DNA from: Candidatus Aalborgicola danicus
Lineage (GTDB): Bacteria; Pseudomonadota; Gammaproteobacteria; Burkholderiales; Burkholderiaceae_C
Assembly: GCA_016703945.1 (NCBI GenBank)
Contig: JADJBC010000021.1
Location: 1 to 64,000 of the forward strand
DNA length: 64,000 bases
Direction: 5' to 3'
Shown here: one piece after another, positions 1 through 8,496 of the stretch
How the letters are laid out: each line of letters starts with the position of its first letter
Position numbering within the stretch: position 1 is the first letter of the stretch
Translations under genes and position numbers: made by a program
Notes under the pieces: generated by a model
The model's input: the letters and a program-made list of their open reading frames with translations, nothing else
Database searches by the model: none
Told to the model about the DNA's origin: nothing

Positions 1-341
1 GTGGTCAGGCGGTCGCACACTACCAGCAGCGGCGGGTTGTCCAACGCCAGGCTGTAGCCCAGCAGTTGGCGCAGCGCGGCATCCAGATCCCGCCTGGGGG
101 CCTTGTTCTCCCACGCAAAGTGGCCGCGCAAAAACACATCCGCGTAACCGGTGCGCGCCCCGATAAGCTGGCTCTTCTCTTCAAACTTGTAGTCGGCTGT
201 GCTGCCGGGCTTGGGCACTTGCAGCAGCTCACACAGGTCCAGAAAGTGACTTTGCGCCCCTTGCTCCTCGTTGAGTGTGTAGGCAGAGCCGGGCACACCG
301 TCCGGCGCGCCCCACTTGGCGATGAAGTCTTTTGGTGTCAT
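1..341 (-). CDS. MmeI-like type IIG restriction/DNA-methyltransferase, N-terminal part (cut by window edge)
   Basis: About 113 residues from the ATG at 341 (MTPKDFIAKW) are visible before the window ends. They resemble the N-terminal nuclease domain of MmeI-type fused restriction-methyltransferases: a helical start followed by a PD-(D/E)xK-like arrangement, with D68 in GYADVF and E78-x-K80 in AWENKAP, then LRQLLGYSLALDNPPLLVVCD. Proteins of this family carry an adenine methyltransferase and a target-recognition domain further on, which cannot be seen here. The expected role is modification and restriction of unmodified foreign DNA. It is divergent from psd. Family assignment is by motif recognition only, and whether the methyltransferase half is present is unknown. 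Confidence 0.72.
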   Translation of the reverse strand, partial: MTPKDFIAKWGAPDGVPGSAYTLNEEQGAQSHFLDLCELLQVPKPGSTADYKFEEKSQLIGARTGYADVFLRGHFAWENKAPRRDLDAALRQLLGYSLALDNPPLLVVCDRLT

Positions 342-410
342 GGGCTCACTATAATCCGCCCGCACTCGTACCTTGTGCACCCCCGCCCCCACCACCCAGA
401 AGGAACTGCC

Positions 411-1256
411 GTGTCCGACACCCTCGCGGTACTGCCGCAGTACCTGATCCCCAAGCAGGCCTTGACCGCGCTGGCCGGCAAGTTCGCCAGTGCCCGGGCT
501 GGCAACACCACCACCGCCGTGATTCGCTGGTTTGTCAAGCGTTACCAGGTCAACATGGCCGAGGCGGCCAACCCCGACATTGCCGGCTATGCCACGTTCA
601 ATGATTTTTTCACCCGCGCCCTGAAAGACGGTGCCCGCCCCTTGGCGCAGGCCGATTGGGTGTGCCCGGTGGATGGAGCGATCAGCCAGTTTGGACGCAT
701 TGACAAAGACCAGATTTTTCAGGCCAAGGGGCACAGTTATTCGACGACCGCACTGGTGGGAGGCGACGCTACGTTGGCCGCGCAGTTCCAGGATGGCCAC
801 TTTGCCACGCTGTACCTCAGCCCCAAGGACTACCACCGCATCCACATGCCCCGAGATGGCGTGTTGCGCCGCATGATTTATGTGCCGGGGGATCTGTTCT
901 CGGTCAACCCGACCACCGCGCGCGGCGTGCCGGGTCTTTTTGCGCGCAACGAGCGGGTGGTGTGTGTGTTTGATTCTGCCCACGGCCCGTTTGTGTTGAC
1001 GCTGGTGGGGGCCACCATTGTGGGCAGTATGGCCACGGTGTGGCACGGTCTGGTGAATCCACCGCGCCCGGGACGGCTGTGGGAGCGCACCTATGCGCGT
1101 GATGCGGTACCGCTGCTGCAAGGTGCCGAGATGGGGCGTTTCCTGCTGGGCTCTACGGTGGTGATGCTGTTTCCGGCGGGGCCGCTGAACTTCAACCCCC
1201 AATGGACGCCGACCGGGGCGATCCGCATGGGCGAAACCATGGCAACCCGCAGATAA
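411..1256 (+). CDS. psd: Phosphatidylserine decarboxylase proenzyme
   Basis: Converts phosphatidylserine to phosphatidylethanolamine at the inner membrane. The protein is about 281 residues, usual for bacterial Psd. The self-cleavage motif LGST is present, with the serine at about residue 248, which becomes the pyruvoyl group after cleavage between G and S. Other family signatures are FNDFFTRAL near residue 65, VCPVDGAISQFG near 85 and YLSPKDYHRIHMP near 140, which holds the catalytic histidine. The GTG at 411 is preferred because AAGGAA lies just before it and SDTLAVLPQYLIPKQ matches the usual N-terminus. The reading frame stays open further upstream, but that stretch overlaps the divergent neighbour and looks non-coding. 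Confidence 0.95.
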   Translation: MSDTLAVLPQYLIPKQALTALAGKFASARAGNTTTAVIRWFVKRYQVNMAEAANPDIAGYATFNDFFTRALKDGARPLAQADWVCPVDGAISQFGRIDKDQIFQAKGHSYSTTALVGGDATLAAQFQDGHFATLYLSPKDYHRIHMPRDGVLRRMIYVPGDLFSVNPTTARGVPGLFARNERVVCVFDSAHGPFVLTLVGATIVGSMATVWHGLVNPPRPGRLWERTYARDAVPLLQGAEMGRFLLGSTVVMLFPAGPLNFNPQWTPTGAIRMGETMATRR

Positions 1257-1279
1257 CCACCGTTGTTGTCATCGCGACC

Positions 1280-2128
1280 TTATTTAAATATCACCGTCTT
1301 GTGGCCATTGAGTAACACCCGGTGTTCGCTGTGCCACTTGACGGCGCGCGCCAGCACCTGGCTTTCGGTGTCGCGGCCCTGGGTGGTCAAATCTTCCACC
1401 GTCTTGCTGTGGTCCACGCGGGCCACATCCTGCTCAATGATGGGGCCTTCGTCCAGATCCGCCGTTACATAGTGTGCCGTGGCACCGATCAGTTTGACCC
1501 CGCGGTCATGGGCCTGGTAGTAAGGTTTTGCGCCCTTGAAGCTGGGCAAAAATGAGTGGTGGATGTTGATGGCGCGACCGGCCAGTTTCTGGCAAAAGTC
1601 GTCGCTCAGGATTTGCATGTAACGCGCCAGGACCACCAGCTCCGCGCCTTCGGTTTCAATGATTTCAAACTGACGCTCCTCAACTTTGGCCTTGGTCTCG
1701 GGTGTCACCGCAATGTAATGAAACGGCACGTTGTAACTGGCCGCCAACTGGTAAAAGTCGCGGTGGTTGCTGATGATGGCTCGGATGTCCAGCGCCAGCA
1801 GGCCGCTCTTCCAGCGGAACAGCAGATCGTTGAGGCAATGCCCCTCCTTGCTGACCAGCAACACGGTGCGCATGGGTTGCGCCCGCGCGTGAAAGCTCCA
1901 TTGCATGCTGTAGGGCTTGGCGAAAAAGGCAATGTCGGAGCGCAGGTCTGTGAAAGTCAGTCGCAAACAGGTGAACTGCACCCGCATGAAAAAGAGACCG
2001 GTGTCGGGGTCGTTGTATTGCGCGGCTTCTTCAATATTGCCACCACGTTCGAGCAGGAAGCCCGAAACGGCGTGGACCAATCCCAGGCGGTCTGGGCATG
2101 ACAGGGTGAGGATGTAGGTCTGGCTCAT
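1280..2128 (-). CDS. purU: Formyltetrahydrofolate deformylase
   Basis: Hydrolyses 10-formyl-tetrahydrofolate to formate and tetrahydrofolate, balancing one-carbon pools and supplying formate for purine synthesis. At 282 residues it has the usual length. The N-terminal ACT domain (about 1-85, LTLSCPDRLGLVHAVSGFL) is followed by a formyltransferase-fold domain with the catalytic Asn-His pair in NIHHSFLPSF and the Asp in TADLDEGPII. It converges on psd, with the two stops about 20 bases apart. Nothing appears truncated. Confidence 0.95.
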   Translation of the reverse strand: MSQTYILTLSCPDRLGLVHAVSGFLLERGGNIEEAAQYNDPDTGLFFMRVQFTCLRLTFTDLRSDIAFFAKPYSMQWSFHARAQPMRTVLLVSKEGHCLNDLLFRWKSGLLALDIRAIISNHRDFYQLAASYNVPFHYIAVTPETKAKVEERQFEIIETEGAELVVLARYMQILSDDFCQKLAGRAINIHHSFLPSFKGAKPYYQAHDRGVKLIGATAHYVTADLDEGPIIEQDVARVDHSKTVEDLTTQGRDTESQVLARAVKWHSEHRVLLNGHKTVIFK

Positions 2129-2181
2129 AGTGCGTCAATTGTCGCAGCAAGGGCCGGGACCCAGCCCGGATTCGTCGGCAA

Positions 2182-2556
2182 TCAGACCAAGGAGGGGTCC
2201 GCCGCCATATTGTCAAACTTCTTGAAGTACTGGCGGGCCAGGGCTACCAACTGACCATCGGTGGGGTGGTCACTGGCGACGGAGTCGACGATGGCATCGG
2301 CCAATTTGGACGGGTGGGTGGTGCACCAGTCGCGAAATTGGTTGCGTGCCATGGCCGGACCTGTGAGCAGGATTTCGCGGCTGCCAGCCAATGCGGTGGC
2401 GATGTCAGCAAAGAAGGTGCTGTTGTCGCCCGATTTGCCCTGGTGTTTGTGGTGGCTGCGGGACTTGATGCGCTGTGCCTCGACATGCTCCTTGTCGAAC
2501 ATCACCACATGGGCTTCGGAGTGGTCCATCCAGACAACGGCGTGAAATGTGCTCAT
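2182..2556 (-). CDS. Small eRF1-domain-3-like protein (translational machinery protein family)
   Basis: A 124-residue cytoplasmic protein starting MSTFHAVVWMDHSEA at 2556. The open frame runs further upstream, but the homologous-looking part begins here. The sequence ILLTGPAMARNQFRDW and the alternating strand-helix pattern resemble the L7Ae-like third domain of eRF1/pelota and the bacterial baeRF proteins; relatives in betaproteobacteria are often labelled translational machinery protein. A basic histidine-rich segment (KSRSHHKHQGK) lies near residue 40. No catalytic site is evident. Its function is not established; a role in ribosome binding or stalled translation is only inference from the fold resemblance. 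Confidence 0.55.
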   Translation of the reverse strand: MSTFHAVVWMDHSEAHVVMFDKEHVEAQRIKSRSHHKHQGKSGDNSTFFADIATALAGSREILLTGPAMARNQFRDWCTTHPSKLADAIVDSVASDHPTDGQLVALARQYFKKFDNMAADPSLV

Positions 2557-2594
2557 AAAAATCGCTTTCAAGAAAAATGAATCGGGGTGTACTG

Positions 2595-2963
2595 TCAGAC
2601 CAGGTGCAGGTGCTCGACCTTTTCCTGGCAATGGATGCAGCGCGGTGCTTCGGGCGTGGCCTGCAGCCTCGCGGGTTTGATGGCAACACCACAGTCCGTG
2701 CATTCGCCATAGGTGCCCGCCTCGATGCGTGCCAATGCCGCATCAATCGCCGACAGTTCTACCAGTTCCCTCTCGCCCAGGGCGAATTCAAGTTCGCGCT
2801 CGGATGCGAGTTGGGCGCCAGAGTCTTCCGGATGGCCAAAATGGTCAGCCGCGACTTCCGCGCGGCTGACGGCACCCCCGCGTTGTTCGGCAATCTGCGC
2901 CAACAGCGCAGTACGCATGCCCAGCAACTGTTGTTGGTAAGGGGTGGTGTGACTCTTGTTCAT
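2595..2963 (-). CDS. DksA/TraR-family C4 zinc-finger protein
   Basis: 122 residues, shorter than E. coli DksA (151), with a helical coiled-coil-like N-terminus (residues 5-75) and a C-terminal zinc finger CTDCG...CIHCQ (CxxC, 17 residues, CxxC). Family members enter the RNA polymerase secondary channel and tune initiation, often with ppGpp. The start at 2963 (MNKSHTTPYQQQLL) is chosen because a strong AGGAGG lies seven bases before it; the longer open frame has no such signal. The acidic tip pair of canonical DksA is not obvious, so this is probably a DksA paralogue rather than the main DksA. Confidence 0.82.
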   Translation of the reverse strand: MNKSHTTPYQQQLLGMRTALLAQIAEQRGGAVSRAEVAADHFGHPEDSGAQLASERELEFALGERELVELSAIDAALARIEAGTYGECTDCGVAIKPARLQATPEAPRCIHCQEKVEHLHLV

Positions 2964-3063
2964 AGTGCCTCCTGTGCTGTGATTGAGTGGTTCGATCCCA
3001 TGGTGAATCACGTAAGGCAGAAAGTCTTTGACCGTGGTCAAGACCGTTCGACGCAGGCTGGGG

Positions 3064-3375
3064 TCAGTGGACCACAACCGGGTTTTGCGCCAATTCGGCG
3101 TATTGTTCCAGCGTGCCTTCTACTTCTTCCTGGGTTGGTGTGTTGACCTGCCAGGCCATGATGTGTTGCTGGAACAACTCGGCCCAGGAGCCGTCCAGGT
3201 AGACCTCTTTGCCAGTGCGCTTGTCAACAATCTCGAAGCCGTGGCGCGCCATCAACGGCACGCCTTCTGGAAATTGCTCTGTCTTGATTGCGCTTGTTAC
3301 AGGCTTGCCATCGCTCTCTGCGTTGGCCAGCATGTGGGTGACAGAGTAGGTTTCTGAGTTGTAGAGCGTGTGCAT
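3064..3375 (-). CDS. DUF3567 family protein
   Basis: 103 residues beginning MHTLYNSETYSVTHM. The central part GFEIVDKRTGKEVYLDGSWAELFQQ matches the DUF3567 pattern known to me from Burkholderiales, in which a short N-terminal strand region precedes a helical tail. No signal peptide, membrane segment or catalytic motif is visible. Function is unknown. It lies between the DksA-like gene and the DUF3108 gene on the same strand. Confidence 0.68.
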   Translation of the reverse strand: MHTLYNSETYSVTHMLANAESDGKPVTSAIKTEQFPEGVPLMARHGFEIVDKRTGKEVYLDGSWAELFQQHIMAWQVNTPTQEEVEGTLEQYAELAQNPVVVH

Positions 3376-3452
3376 GGAAGTGGATGGTAGGTCTTATGTC
3401 ACAAATGGGCACGGTCCCCGAAAATTCAAGGGCGCAGTGGAGTGTGGAGGCT

Positions 3453-4598
3453 TTATCTGCCAACCGTCGTACGCCACTGTTGGTCCACATAGTCACCGTT
3501 GGCCTGGGTCAGCCGAACGCGTGCGGGCAGGAAACCCAGTGCAGGCGCCATCCAGACCTCCAGTTTGGTGTCGTACTCTCCGCTGGGGTCGCGCCACAAG
3601 CGCAGCGCGCTCATTTCACCGCCCGGCAAGCTTAATTTTTCTGTGACACCCACGGTAAGGGTCCAAGACTCTGACGATCGCGGCCCAACCGCCTGGAATG
3701 TCAGGGTGCTACCTTTGGGAAATCCCTTAGCGTCACCGCCCAACATGGCTGCCAGTTGCGCCAGCACGCTCAATTGGTCCTGCGCGCCCGGCAACAGTGC
3801 GGCGTCTGGCGTGTTGGCGCTGAACGTTACCTTGTTCTTGCTGTAGTCAAAATGTGCTGCGACCTCTGAACGCACTTTGTCGCCAAAACGCAGTGGCTCC
3901 AGGCCCTGGGCCGTCAACTGGCCGGTGCTGGTTTGGACACGCGAGCCGAGCAGAAAGTGGCTGATTTCCATGCGGGCGTCATAAGTCTTGCCATCCTGGG
4001 CCCACTGCAGTTCACCGTTGACAAAGTACGGGAAGCCCTTGACCTCACCCTTGACGTCGTACTTCAGCCGGATCGGTGGTGGAAACACATAGTTTCTGAC
4101 TGCTTTGGCAGCCACGGGCCTGGCCGGTGCAACGGCCGCCGGAGTTTCGACCGGGGCATCGGCCGCCGCCAGCAGGATCGGCGGCTCAGTTGCAAGGGGT
4201 GGTATTGAATTTGCTACGGTTTCAATAGCATCAATGGCATATTGGTCGAGGGCTGGAGCTCTATTTAATTCAACACTTTGCGCTGTGGGTGCCGTGGGCG
4301 CTGTTGCTGCGGTTTCGCGGGCGCTCGGTGCGGTAGTTATAGGCTTGCGTGGTGATGACGGTGTCGGCGTCTGTTGCTTTGGCTGTTGCACCACCGGGGG
4401 TTGTAGTGCAGCGGACTCTGCGATGGTGCGCATGGAAAACGCCCAGGTTGCGGGCGTTGGCTCGGAGCTGTCGTGTGCACCCAGTGCGCGGGGTGCGGCC
4501 TGTAACGCAGCCCAATGCACGAGCAGCACCACGGCGGTAAGAGCGAGCAGTCGCCAGGAGTGTCGACGGTGTGTGTGTTGGGCGTGGGGTGGATTCAT
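3453..4598 (-). CDS. DUF3108 domain envelope protein
   Basis: A 381-residue protein from the ATG at 4598 (MNPPHAQHTHRRHSW). A single membrane segment near residues 15-32 (LLALTAVVLLVHWAALQ) anchors it. A long Pro/Ala/Thr-rich linker (about 45-160) leads to a DUF3108-type C-terminal domain, about 175-381, containing LKYDVKGEVKGFPYFVNGELQWAQDGKTY... and a closing YVDQQWR. The domain is thought to be periplasmic and beta-rich; its function is not established. A short dispersed repeat lies in frame inside the linker (about 4221-4260), so part of the linker may derive from it. The frame stays open far upstream, antisense to the FAH gene, but that part is spurious. Confidence 0.8.
   Translation of the reverse strand: MNPPHAQHTHRRHSWRLLALTAVVLLVHWAALQAAPRALGAHDSSEPTPATWAFSMRTIAESAALQPPVVQQPKQQTPTPSSPRKPITTAPSARETAATAPTAPTAQSVELNRAPALDQYAIDAIETVANSIPPLATEPPILLAAADAPVETPAAVAPARPVAAKAVRNYVFPPPIRLKYDVKGEVKGFPYFVNGELQWAQDGKTYDARMEISHFLLGSRVQTSTGQLTAQGLEPLRFGDKVRSEVAAHFDYSKNKVTFSANTPDAALLPGAQDQLSVLAQLAAMLGGDAKGFPKGSTLTFQAVGPRSSESWTLTVGVTEKLSLPGGEMSALRLWRDPSGEYDTKLEVWMAPALGFLPARVRLTQANGDYVDQQWRTTVGR
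4221..4260. repeat. Dispersed repeat family A, copy inside DUF3108 gene
   Basis: The segment reads TCAATAGCATC...GGCATATTGG...CGAGGGCTGGAG. It matches the copy in thiL (51062-51117) and the intergenic copies: an ATAGC end, an A/T-rich centre and a CGAGGGCTGGAGGC end. It is in frame and encodes part of the low-complexity linker. Divergent copy; boundaries approximate. Confidence 0.55.
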
Positions 4599-4745
4599 GG
4601 GCAGGCGGTGCCAAGCTGGCATCGGGCATCGGAGTTTAACGTGGCCTGCTTTCTGGTGCGCTGCGTGTGGGTTGCTCTCGCCGACCGCAGCTTCTGACCT
4701 TGGGGTGAATCGGCTGCGGCGGTGATTCAGAGCGACAATTCCCCC

Positions 4746-5777
4746 ATGAAACTCGCTACCTACAAAGACGGCTCCCGCGACGGCCAATTGGTCGTGGTCT
4801 CGCGCGACTTGAGCCAGGCCCACTACGCCTCCAACATCGCCAACCGCCTGCAGCAGGTGCTGGACGACTGGAACTACCTGGCGCCGCAATTGCAGGACCT
4901 GTCTGACACGCTGAACAATGGTCGCGCCCGCCATGCTTTTCCGTTTGACCCCGAGATGTGCCAGGCGCCGCTGCCACGCGCCTACCAGTGGGTCGACGGC
5001 TCGGCTTACCTCAACCATGTGGAACTGGTGCGCAAGGCGCGCGGTGCCGAGGTGCCCGAGAGCTTTTACAGCGACCCGCTGATGGTCCAGGGCGGCAGCG
5101 ATGACTTGCAAGGCGCCTGCGCCCCTATCGCCTGCGCCAACCTGGACTGGGGGCTGGACTTCGAGGCCGAGCTGGCGGTGATCACCGGCGACATCCCCCA
5201 GGGCTGTGCGGCAGACCGCGCGCTGGACGGCATTCGCCTGCTGATGCTGGCCAATGACGTGACCTTGCGTAACCTGATTCCCGCTGAACTGGCCAAGGGC
5301 TTTGGTTTTGTGCAAAGCAAGCCAGCCACCGCCTTCAGCCCGGTGGCGGTTACACCCGATGAACTGGGCGATGCCTGGGCCAAGGGCCGGGTGCACCTGC
5401 CTTTGCTTAGCACCTGGAATGGCCGCAAGGTCGGCCAGTGTGACGCCGGGCCGGACATGACCTTCCATTTCGGTCAGTTGATTGCCCATCTGGCCAAGAC
5501 GCGCAATGTGCGCGCCGGCTCCATCATCGGTTCGGGCACCGTCAGCAACAAGGGTGTGACCAAGGGCACGGGCGACAAGGCGCGCACCGAATGGCCCAAT
5601 GGCTACAGCTGCATCGCCGAAAAACGCGCCATGGAAATCCTGTTGGACGGTCAGCCCAGCACCGCATTCATGCAGTTTGGCGACACCATCCGCATCGAGA
5701 TGAAGGGAGCGGATGGGCAAAGCATCTTCGGGGCGATTGAGCAGGAGGTGATACGCAGCGATGGATCGGATAGTTAA
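4746..5777 (+). CDS. Fumarylacetoacetate hydrolase family protein
   Basis: 343 residues, starting MKLATYKDGSRDGQL at 4746. It has the FAH fold with metal-binding acidic residues in FEAELAVITGDIPQG (Glu pair) and LANDVTLRN (Asp), and the family motif GSGTVSNKG near residue 265. Members cleave C-C bonds in 2-oxo acids during aromatic breakdown or decarboxylate oxaloacetate. The specific substrate cannot be told from sequence, and no aromatic-degradation genes are adjacent. It is divergent from the DUF3108 gene. Confidence 0.88.
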   Translation: MKLATYKDGSRDGQLVVVSRDLSQAHYASNIANRLQQVLDDWNYLAPQLQDLSDTLNNGRARHAFPFDPEMCQAPLPRAYQWVDGSAYLNHVELVRKARGAEVPESFYSDPLMVQGGSDDLQGACAPIACANLDWGLDFEAELAVITGDIPQGCAADRALDGIRLLMLANDVTLRNLIPAELAKGFGFVQSKPATAFSPVAVTPDELGDAWAKGRVHLPLLSTWNGRKVGQCDAGPDMTFHFGQLIAHLAKTRNVRAGSIIGSGTVSNKGVTKGTGDKARTEWPNGYSCIAEKRAMEILLDGQPSTAFMQFGDTIRIEMKGADGQSIFGAIEQEVIRSDGSDS

Positions 5778-5848
5778 TCGCCTCTGCTTAAGCCCATCTT
5801 AATCGGGTTGTGTGCCAATAGAGGCATTGACAACTTCGAGGAAAGACT

Positions 5849-6232
5849 ATGTGGTTACGACGTCCCGTTTCGCATGCCGCCATCGTCGGCATCGCCATGG
5901 TATTGGGTGCATGCGGTGGCGCATCTGGTGGTGCAACTGACCTGCCATTCCAGGGCACCAGCAGTGAACCCTATACCCCGCCCGTGACTGGGCCGAGTTC
6001 CGGCAGTATGGTTTCGCAGCCCGCCAGCACGGCCGGACGCCTGCTGGCTTCCAACTGTTTTCAGTGCCACGGGACGCTGGGGCGCGGCGGTTTTGAGTCC
6101 ATCCGCGGATCGGATGCTGCAGAGGTCGTTGAATACCTGCGCAAGCCCGCCGATTCCAGCATCATGGCCGCCCATGCACAGGGCTACACAACGGCCCAAT
6201 TGCAGAGCATCGTCAATTACCTCCAGCAATAA
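5849..6232 (+). CDS. fccA: Monoheme c-type cytochrome, sulfide dehydrogenase cytochrome subunit (FccA/SoxX-like)
   Basis: 127 residues, with a lipoprotein-like signal (VLGACGG near residue 22), a low-complexity linker and one class I heme site CFQCH (about residues 70-74); the likely axial Met is in SSIMAAHAQGY. Only one heme motif is present, unlike the diheme FccA of Allochromatium but like monoheme flavocytochrome c types. A GAGGAAAG ribosome site precedes the ATG. The next gene encodes the flavoprotein partner 15 bases downstream. Together they would oxidise sulfide in the periplasm and pass electrons to the cytochrome pool. Confidence 0.8.
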   Translation: MWLRRPVSHAAIVGIAMVLGACGGASGGATDLPFQGTSSEPYTPPVTGPSSGSMVSQPASTAGRLLASNCFQCHGTLGRGGFESIRGSDAAEVVEYLRKPADSSIMAAHAQGYTTAQLQSIVNYLQQ

Positions 6233-6247
6233 ACAGGAGTCATAGAA

Positions 6248-7660
6248 ATGGCAATCCGAAAATTCGACAATTTGAATCGGCGCAACGCGCTGGTGCTGTC
6301 TGCAACGGCGGTGATGGGGATCCTCTACCCGCTGGTTGGCCGCACGGACGATGGAGACGACAACGGCGGAGGTTCGACATCGCAGTCCGGCGCCGGTGGT
6401 CAGCCCATTGCGCTGGCCACAACCGGCATCCGCGCCAATGTGGTGGTGGTGGGTGGCGGCATGGCGGGCGCCAGCGTCGCCAAGTACCTGCGGCTGTGGG
6501 GTGGCTCGGGGGTGAACGTCACCCTGGTCGAGCCGGATGATGCCTATGTCTCCAACATCATGAGCAATTTCGTCCTCACCAGTGTGCGGTCCCTGTCGTC
6601 ACTAAGCTACACCTGGGACCAGCTCGCCACGGCGTATGGCGTGGTCCGCAAGAAAGCCCGGCTGCAGTCCATCAACAGCGCGAACCGGCAAGTGGTGCTG
6701 TCGGATGGCAGTGTGCTGTCGTACGACCGGCTGGTGGTGGCGCCCGGAGTGGACTTTGAAAATGCCTACGGTCTGACGGCGCAGGACTACGACACCCGCA
6801 CCCCGCACGCCTGGCGTGCAGGCTTGCAGACAACGCTGCTGCAGCAGCAACTGGCCGCCGCCGTGAATGGCGACACCTATGTCATGACCATTCCTGTCGC
6901 ACCCTACCGCTGCCCTCCCGGCCCCTATGAGCGGGCGTGTCTCGTGGCCGACTATCTGACAACCCGCAAGGGTCCGAATTGCCGGGTCCTGATTCTGGAT
7001 GAAAACCCCAAGATCCAGGCCGAGGCGGTCAACTTTGGCAGGGCCTTTGGCGTCATCCACGCGGGTGTTGTGAATTACCAGTCTGGCGTCACCGGAATCG
7101 CCATTGACCCGGTTACCAAGGTGGTGACCTACACCGACAAGTCCGGTCTTTCTCAGACCGTTCAGGCGCGTGTCGTCAACCCCATTCCACCGCACCGTGC
7201 GTCCGGCAGTGGGGCCGGTGGCTGGATGGCCGCCGCTGGCCTGAACAACAGCGCCGATGGTCGCTGGGCCAAGGTGAACCCGTTGTCGTACGAGTCCACC
7301 GCGGTGGCCGGCGTGCACGTGATTGGCGATGCCGCCCAGTGCGGTTTGCCGAAGGCCGGGCATGTGGGTAACCAGGAGGCCAAGATCTGTGCGGATGCCA
7401 TTGTTCGCCTCCTGTCCGGCCAGAGCCCGGACAGCGCGCCGGTTGCCAACTCCGCGTGCTACTCGCCGATCACTGCGACAACCGCGTCGTGGTTGACTGC
7501 CGTCTACCAGTACGACCCCGTCACCCAGACCATGAAGGTTGCGGCCAACGGCGGGGTGACTGCTGGAGCGGCCCCCACCGAGGCTGCCGCTATTACCTCG
7601 GGCAACTTCAAGCAGATGGGGACGTGGTTCAACACCCTGATGGGCGACACCTACACCTAG
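6248..7660 (+). CDS. fccB: Flavocytochrome c sulfide dehydrogenase, flavoprotein subunit
   Basis: 470 residues. An N-terminal Tat-like signal (NRRNALVLSATAVMG) is followed by a Gly/Ser linker, an FAD-binding Rossmann motif VVVVGGGMAGASVAKYL near residue 65 and a second dinucleotide region. Two conserved cysteines match the redox-active pair of FccB: one in YRCPPGPYERA, the other in DAAQCGLPKAGHVGNQ. The C-terminus resembles the FCSD flavin-binding domain. CAGGAG lies before the start. It oxidises sulfide to sulfur or polysulfide together with the cytochrome encoded upstream. The gene overlaps the convergent hemerythrin gene by four bases. Confidence 0.86.
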   Translation: MAIRKFDNLNRRNALVLSATAVMGILYPLVGRTDDGDDNGGGSTSQSGAGGQPIALATTGIRANVVVVGGGMAGASVAKYLRLWGGSGVNVTLVEPDDAYVSNIMSNFVLTSVRSLSSLSYTWDQLATAYGVVRKKARLQSINSANRQVVLSDGSVLSYDRLVVAPGVDFENAYGLTAQDYDTRTPHAWRAGLQTTLLQQQLAAAVNGDTYVMTIPVAPYRCPPGPYERACLVADYLTTRKGPNCRVLILDENPKIQAEAVNFGRAFGVIHAGVVNYQSGVTGIAIDPVTKVVTYTDKSGLSQTVQARVVNPIPPHRASGSGAGGWMAAAGLNNSADGRWAKVNPLSYESTAVAGVHVIGDAAQCGLPKAGHVGNQEAKICADAIVRLLSGQSPDSAPVANSACYSPITATTASWLTAVYQYDPVTQTMKVAANGGVTAGAAPTEAAAITSGNFKQMGTWFNTLMGDTYT

Positions 7661-8127
7661 CCAAACAGGCGCCCGACCAGCCCGGTGCGCCCGGGGCTGG
7701 GGTCGGTGTCGGGCGCTGGCCGGTTGTGCGCGGCAAACCATTTGCCGAAGCGCATGTCGTGGGTCATGATGTGGCTGATCAGCCACTTGTTCAGGAAGCG
7801 GCGCAGGTCCTGCACCCGCTCATCGGTCCATCCGTCACCACTCATCAGGAAGTCGGCGATCTGTGATGCAAACGCCTCGTGCTGTTTCAGATGTGCCTCA
7901 AAGGCAGGGTAGCCACTCCTCTCCATGGCCTCCTGCTCGTTGGAGAAATGCGTCACCACATAGTCCAGCAATTGCTCTACGGTATGTTCCACCGTGCCCA
8001 GGTTCAGCATCATGACCAGTGAAAACAGGTGGCGGTGCTCACGGTCCAACTGGTCTATTCCGATACAGAAGCCCTCGCGCCATTCCACCGCAAATGCTCG
8101 CTCAGGGGGGTGTGGAGGGTGTGCCAT
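7657..8127 (-). CDS. Bacteriohemerythrin domain protein
   Basis: 156 residues with the diiron site ligands in order: His in IGIDQLDREHRHLF, His and Glu in VVTHFSNEQEAM, His in AHLKQHEAF and the His/Asp pair in HIMTHDMRF. Such single-domain hemerythrins bind O2 reversibly and serve in oxygen sensing, storage or delivery. The protein is cytoplasmic, with a short Pro-rich tail. It follows a small hypothetical gene on the same strand by 21 bases and may share its transcript. Confidence 0.9.
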   Translation of the reverse strand: MAHPPHPPERAFAVEWREGFCIGIDQLDREHRHLFSLVMMLNLGTVEHTVEQLLDYVVTHFSNEQEAMERSGYPAFEAHLKQHEAFASQIADFLMSGDGWTDERVQDLRRFLNKWLISHIMTHDMRFGKWFAAHNRPAPDTDPSPGRTGLVGRLFG

Positions 8128-8148
8128 GGAGTGCCGGTTATGCTGGGT

Positions 8149-8496
8149 TCAGCGTGGCACCCGCCGACGTGAGGGCAGCAGACTGTTCGGAACCAATCCG
8201 CGGAACATCTCGGTAATCCCATCCAGCGTCTTTCGGGCGGCCAGTTCGCCGTTGCGATCGGCAATCAGGCGCAGCAGGTCACTGCGCGCATCCCACAGGG
8301 ACTCCACATCCGCCGCTTGGGTGATCGTCACCAGCGTTTTGGAAAATGCGTGCGGTTGCGAGCTTTCAATCTCGGCCAATGACGCCAGCATGGCCGAGCG
8401 AATTTCTTCCTGGCGCGAGTCCAGAGCGTCCTGTGGGCTCTGTCCGTGCAATAAATCGGAAAAACTCGAAGTAAAGCTTGAAAGCGTCTTTCGCAT
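8149..8496 (-). CDS. Hypothetical helical protein
   Basis: 115 residues starting MRKTLSSFTSSFSDLLHG at 8496. It is predicted largely helical, with evenly spaced acidic and hydrophobic residues (IRSAMLASLAEIESSQ, ADVESLWDARSDLLRLIADR) and a basic tail. There is no signal peptide and no known motif. It lies just upstream of the hemerythrin gene, so the two may be co-transcribed. I do not recognise the family. Confidence 0.5.
   Translation of the reverse strand: MRKTLSSFTSSFSDLLHGQSPQDALDSRQEEIRSAMLASLAEIESSQPHAFSKTLVTITQAADVESLWDARSDLLRLIADRNGELAARKTLDGITEMFRGLVPNSLLPSRRRVPR

Noticed and set aside
66..410. Extension of the psd frame upstream of the GTG at 411
   Set aside because: It runs antisense to the restriction-methylation gene and lacks Psd homology.
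4599..5720. Upstream extension of the DUF3108 frame to 755 codons, antisense to the FAH gene
   Set aside because: The FAH protein is clearly real on the plus strand; the extension has no recognisable domain and the DUF3108 signal anchor starts at 4598.
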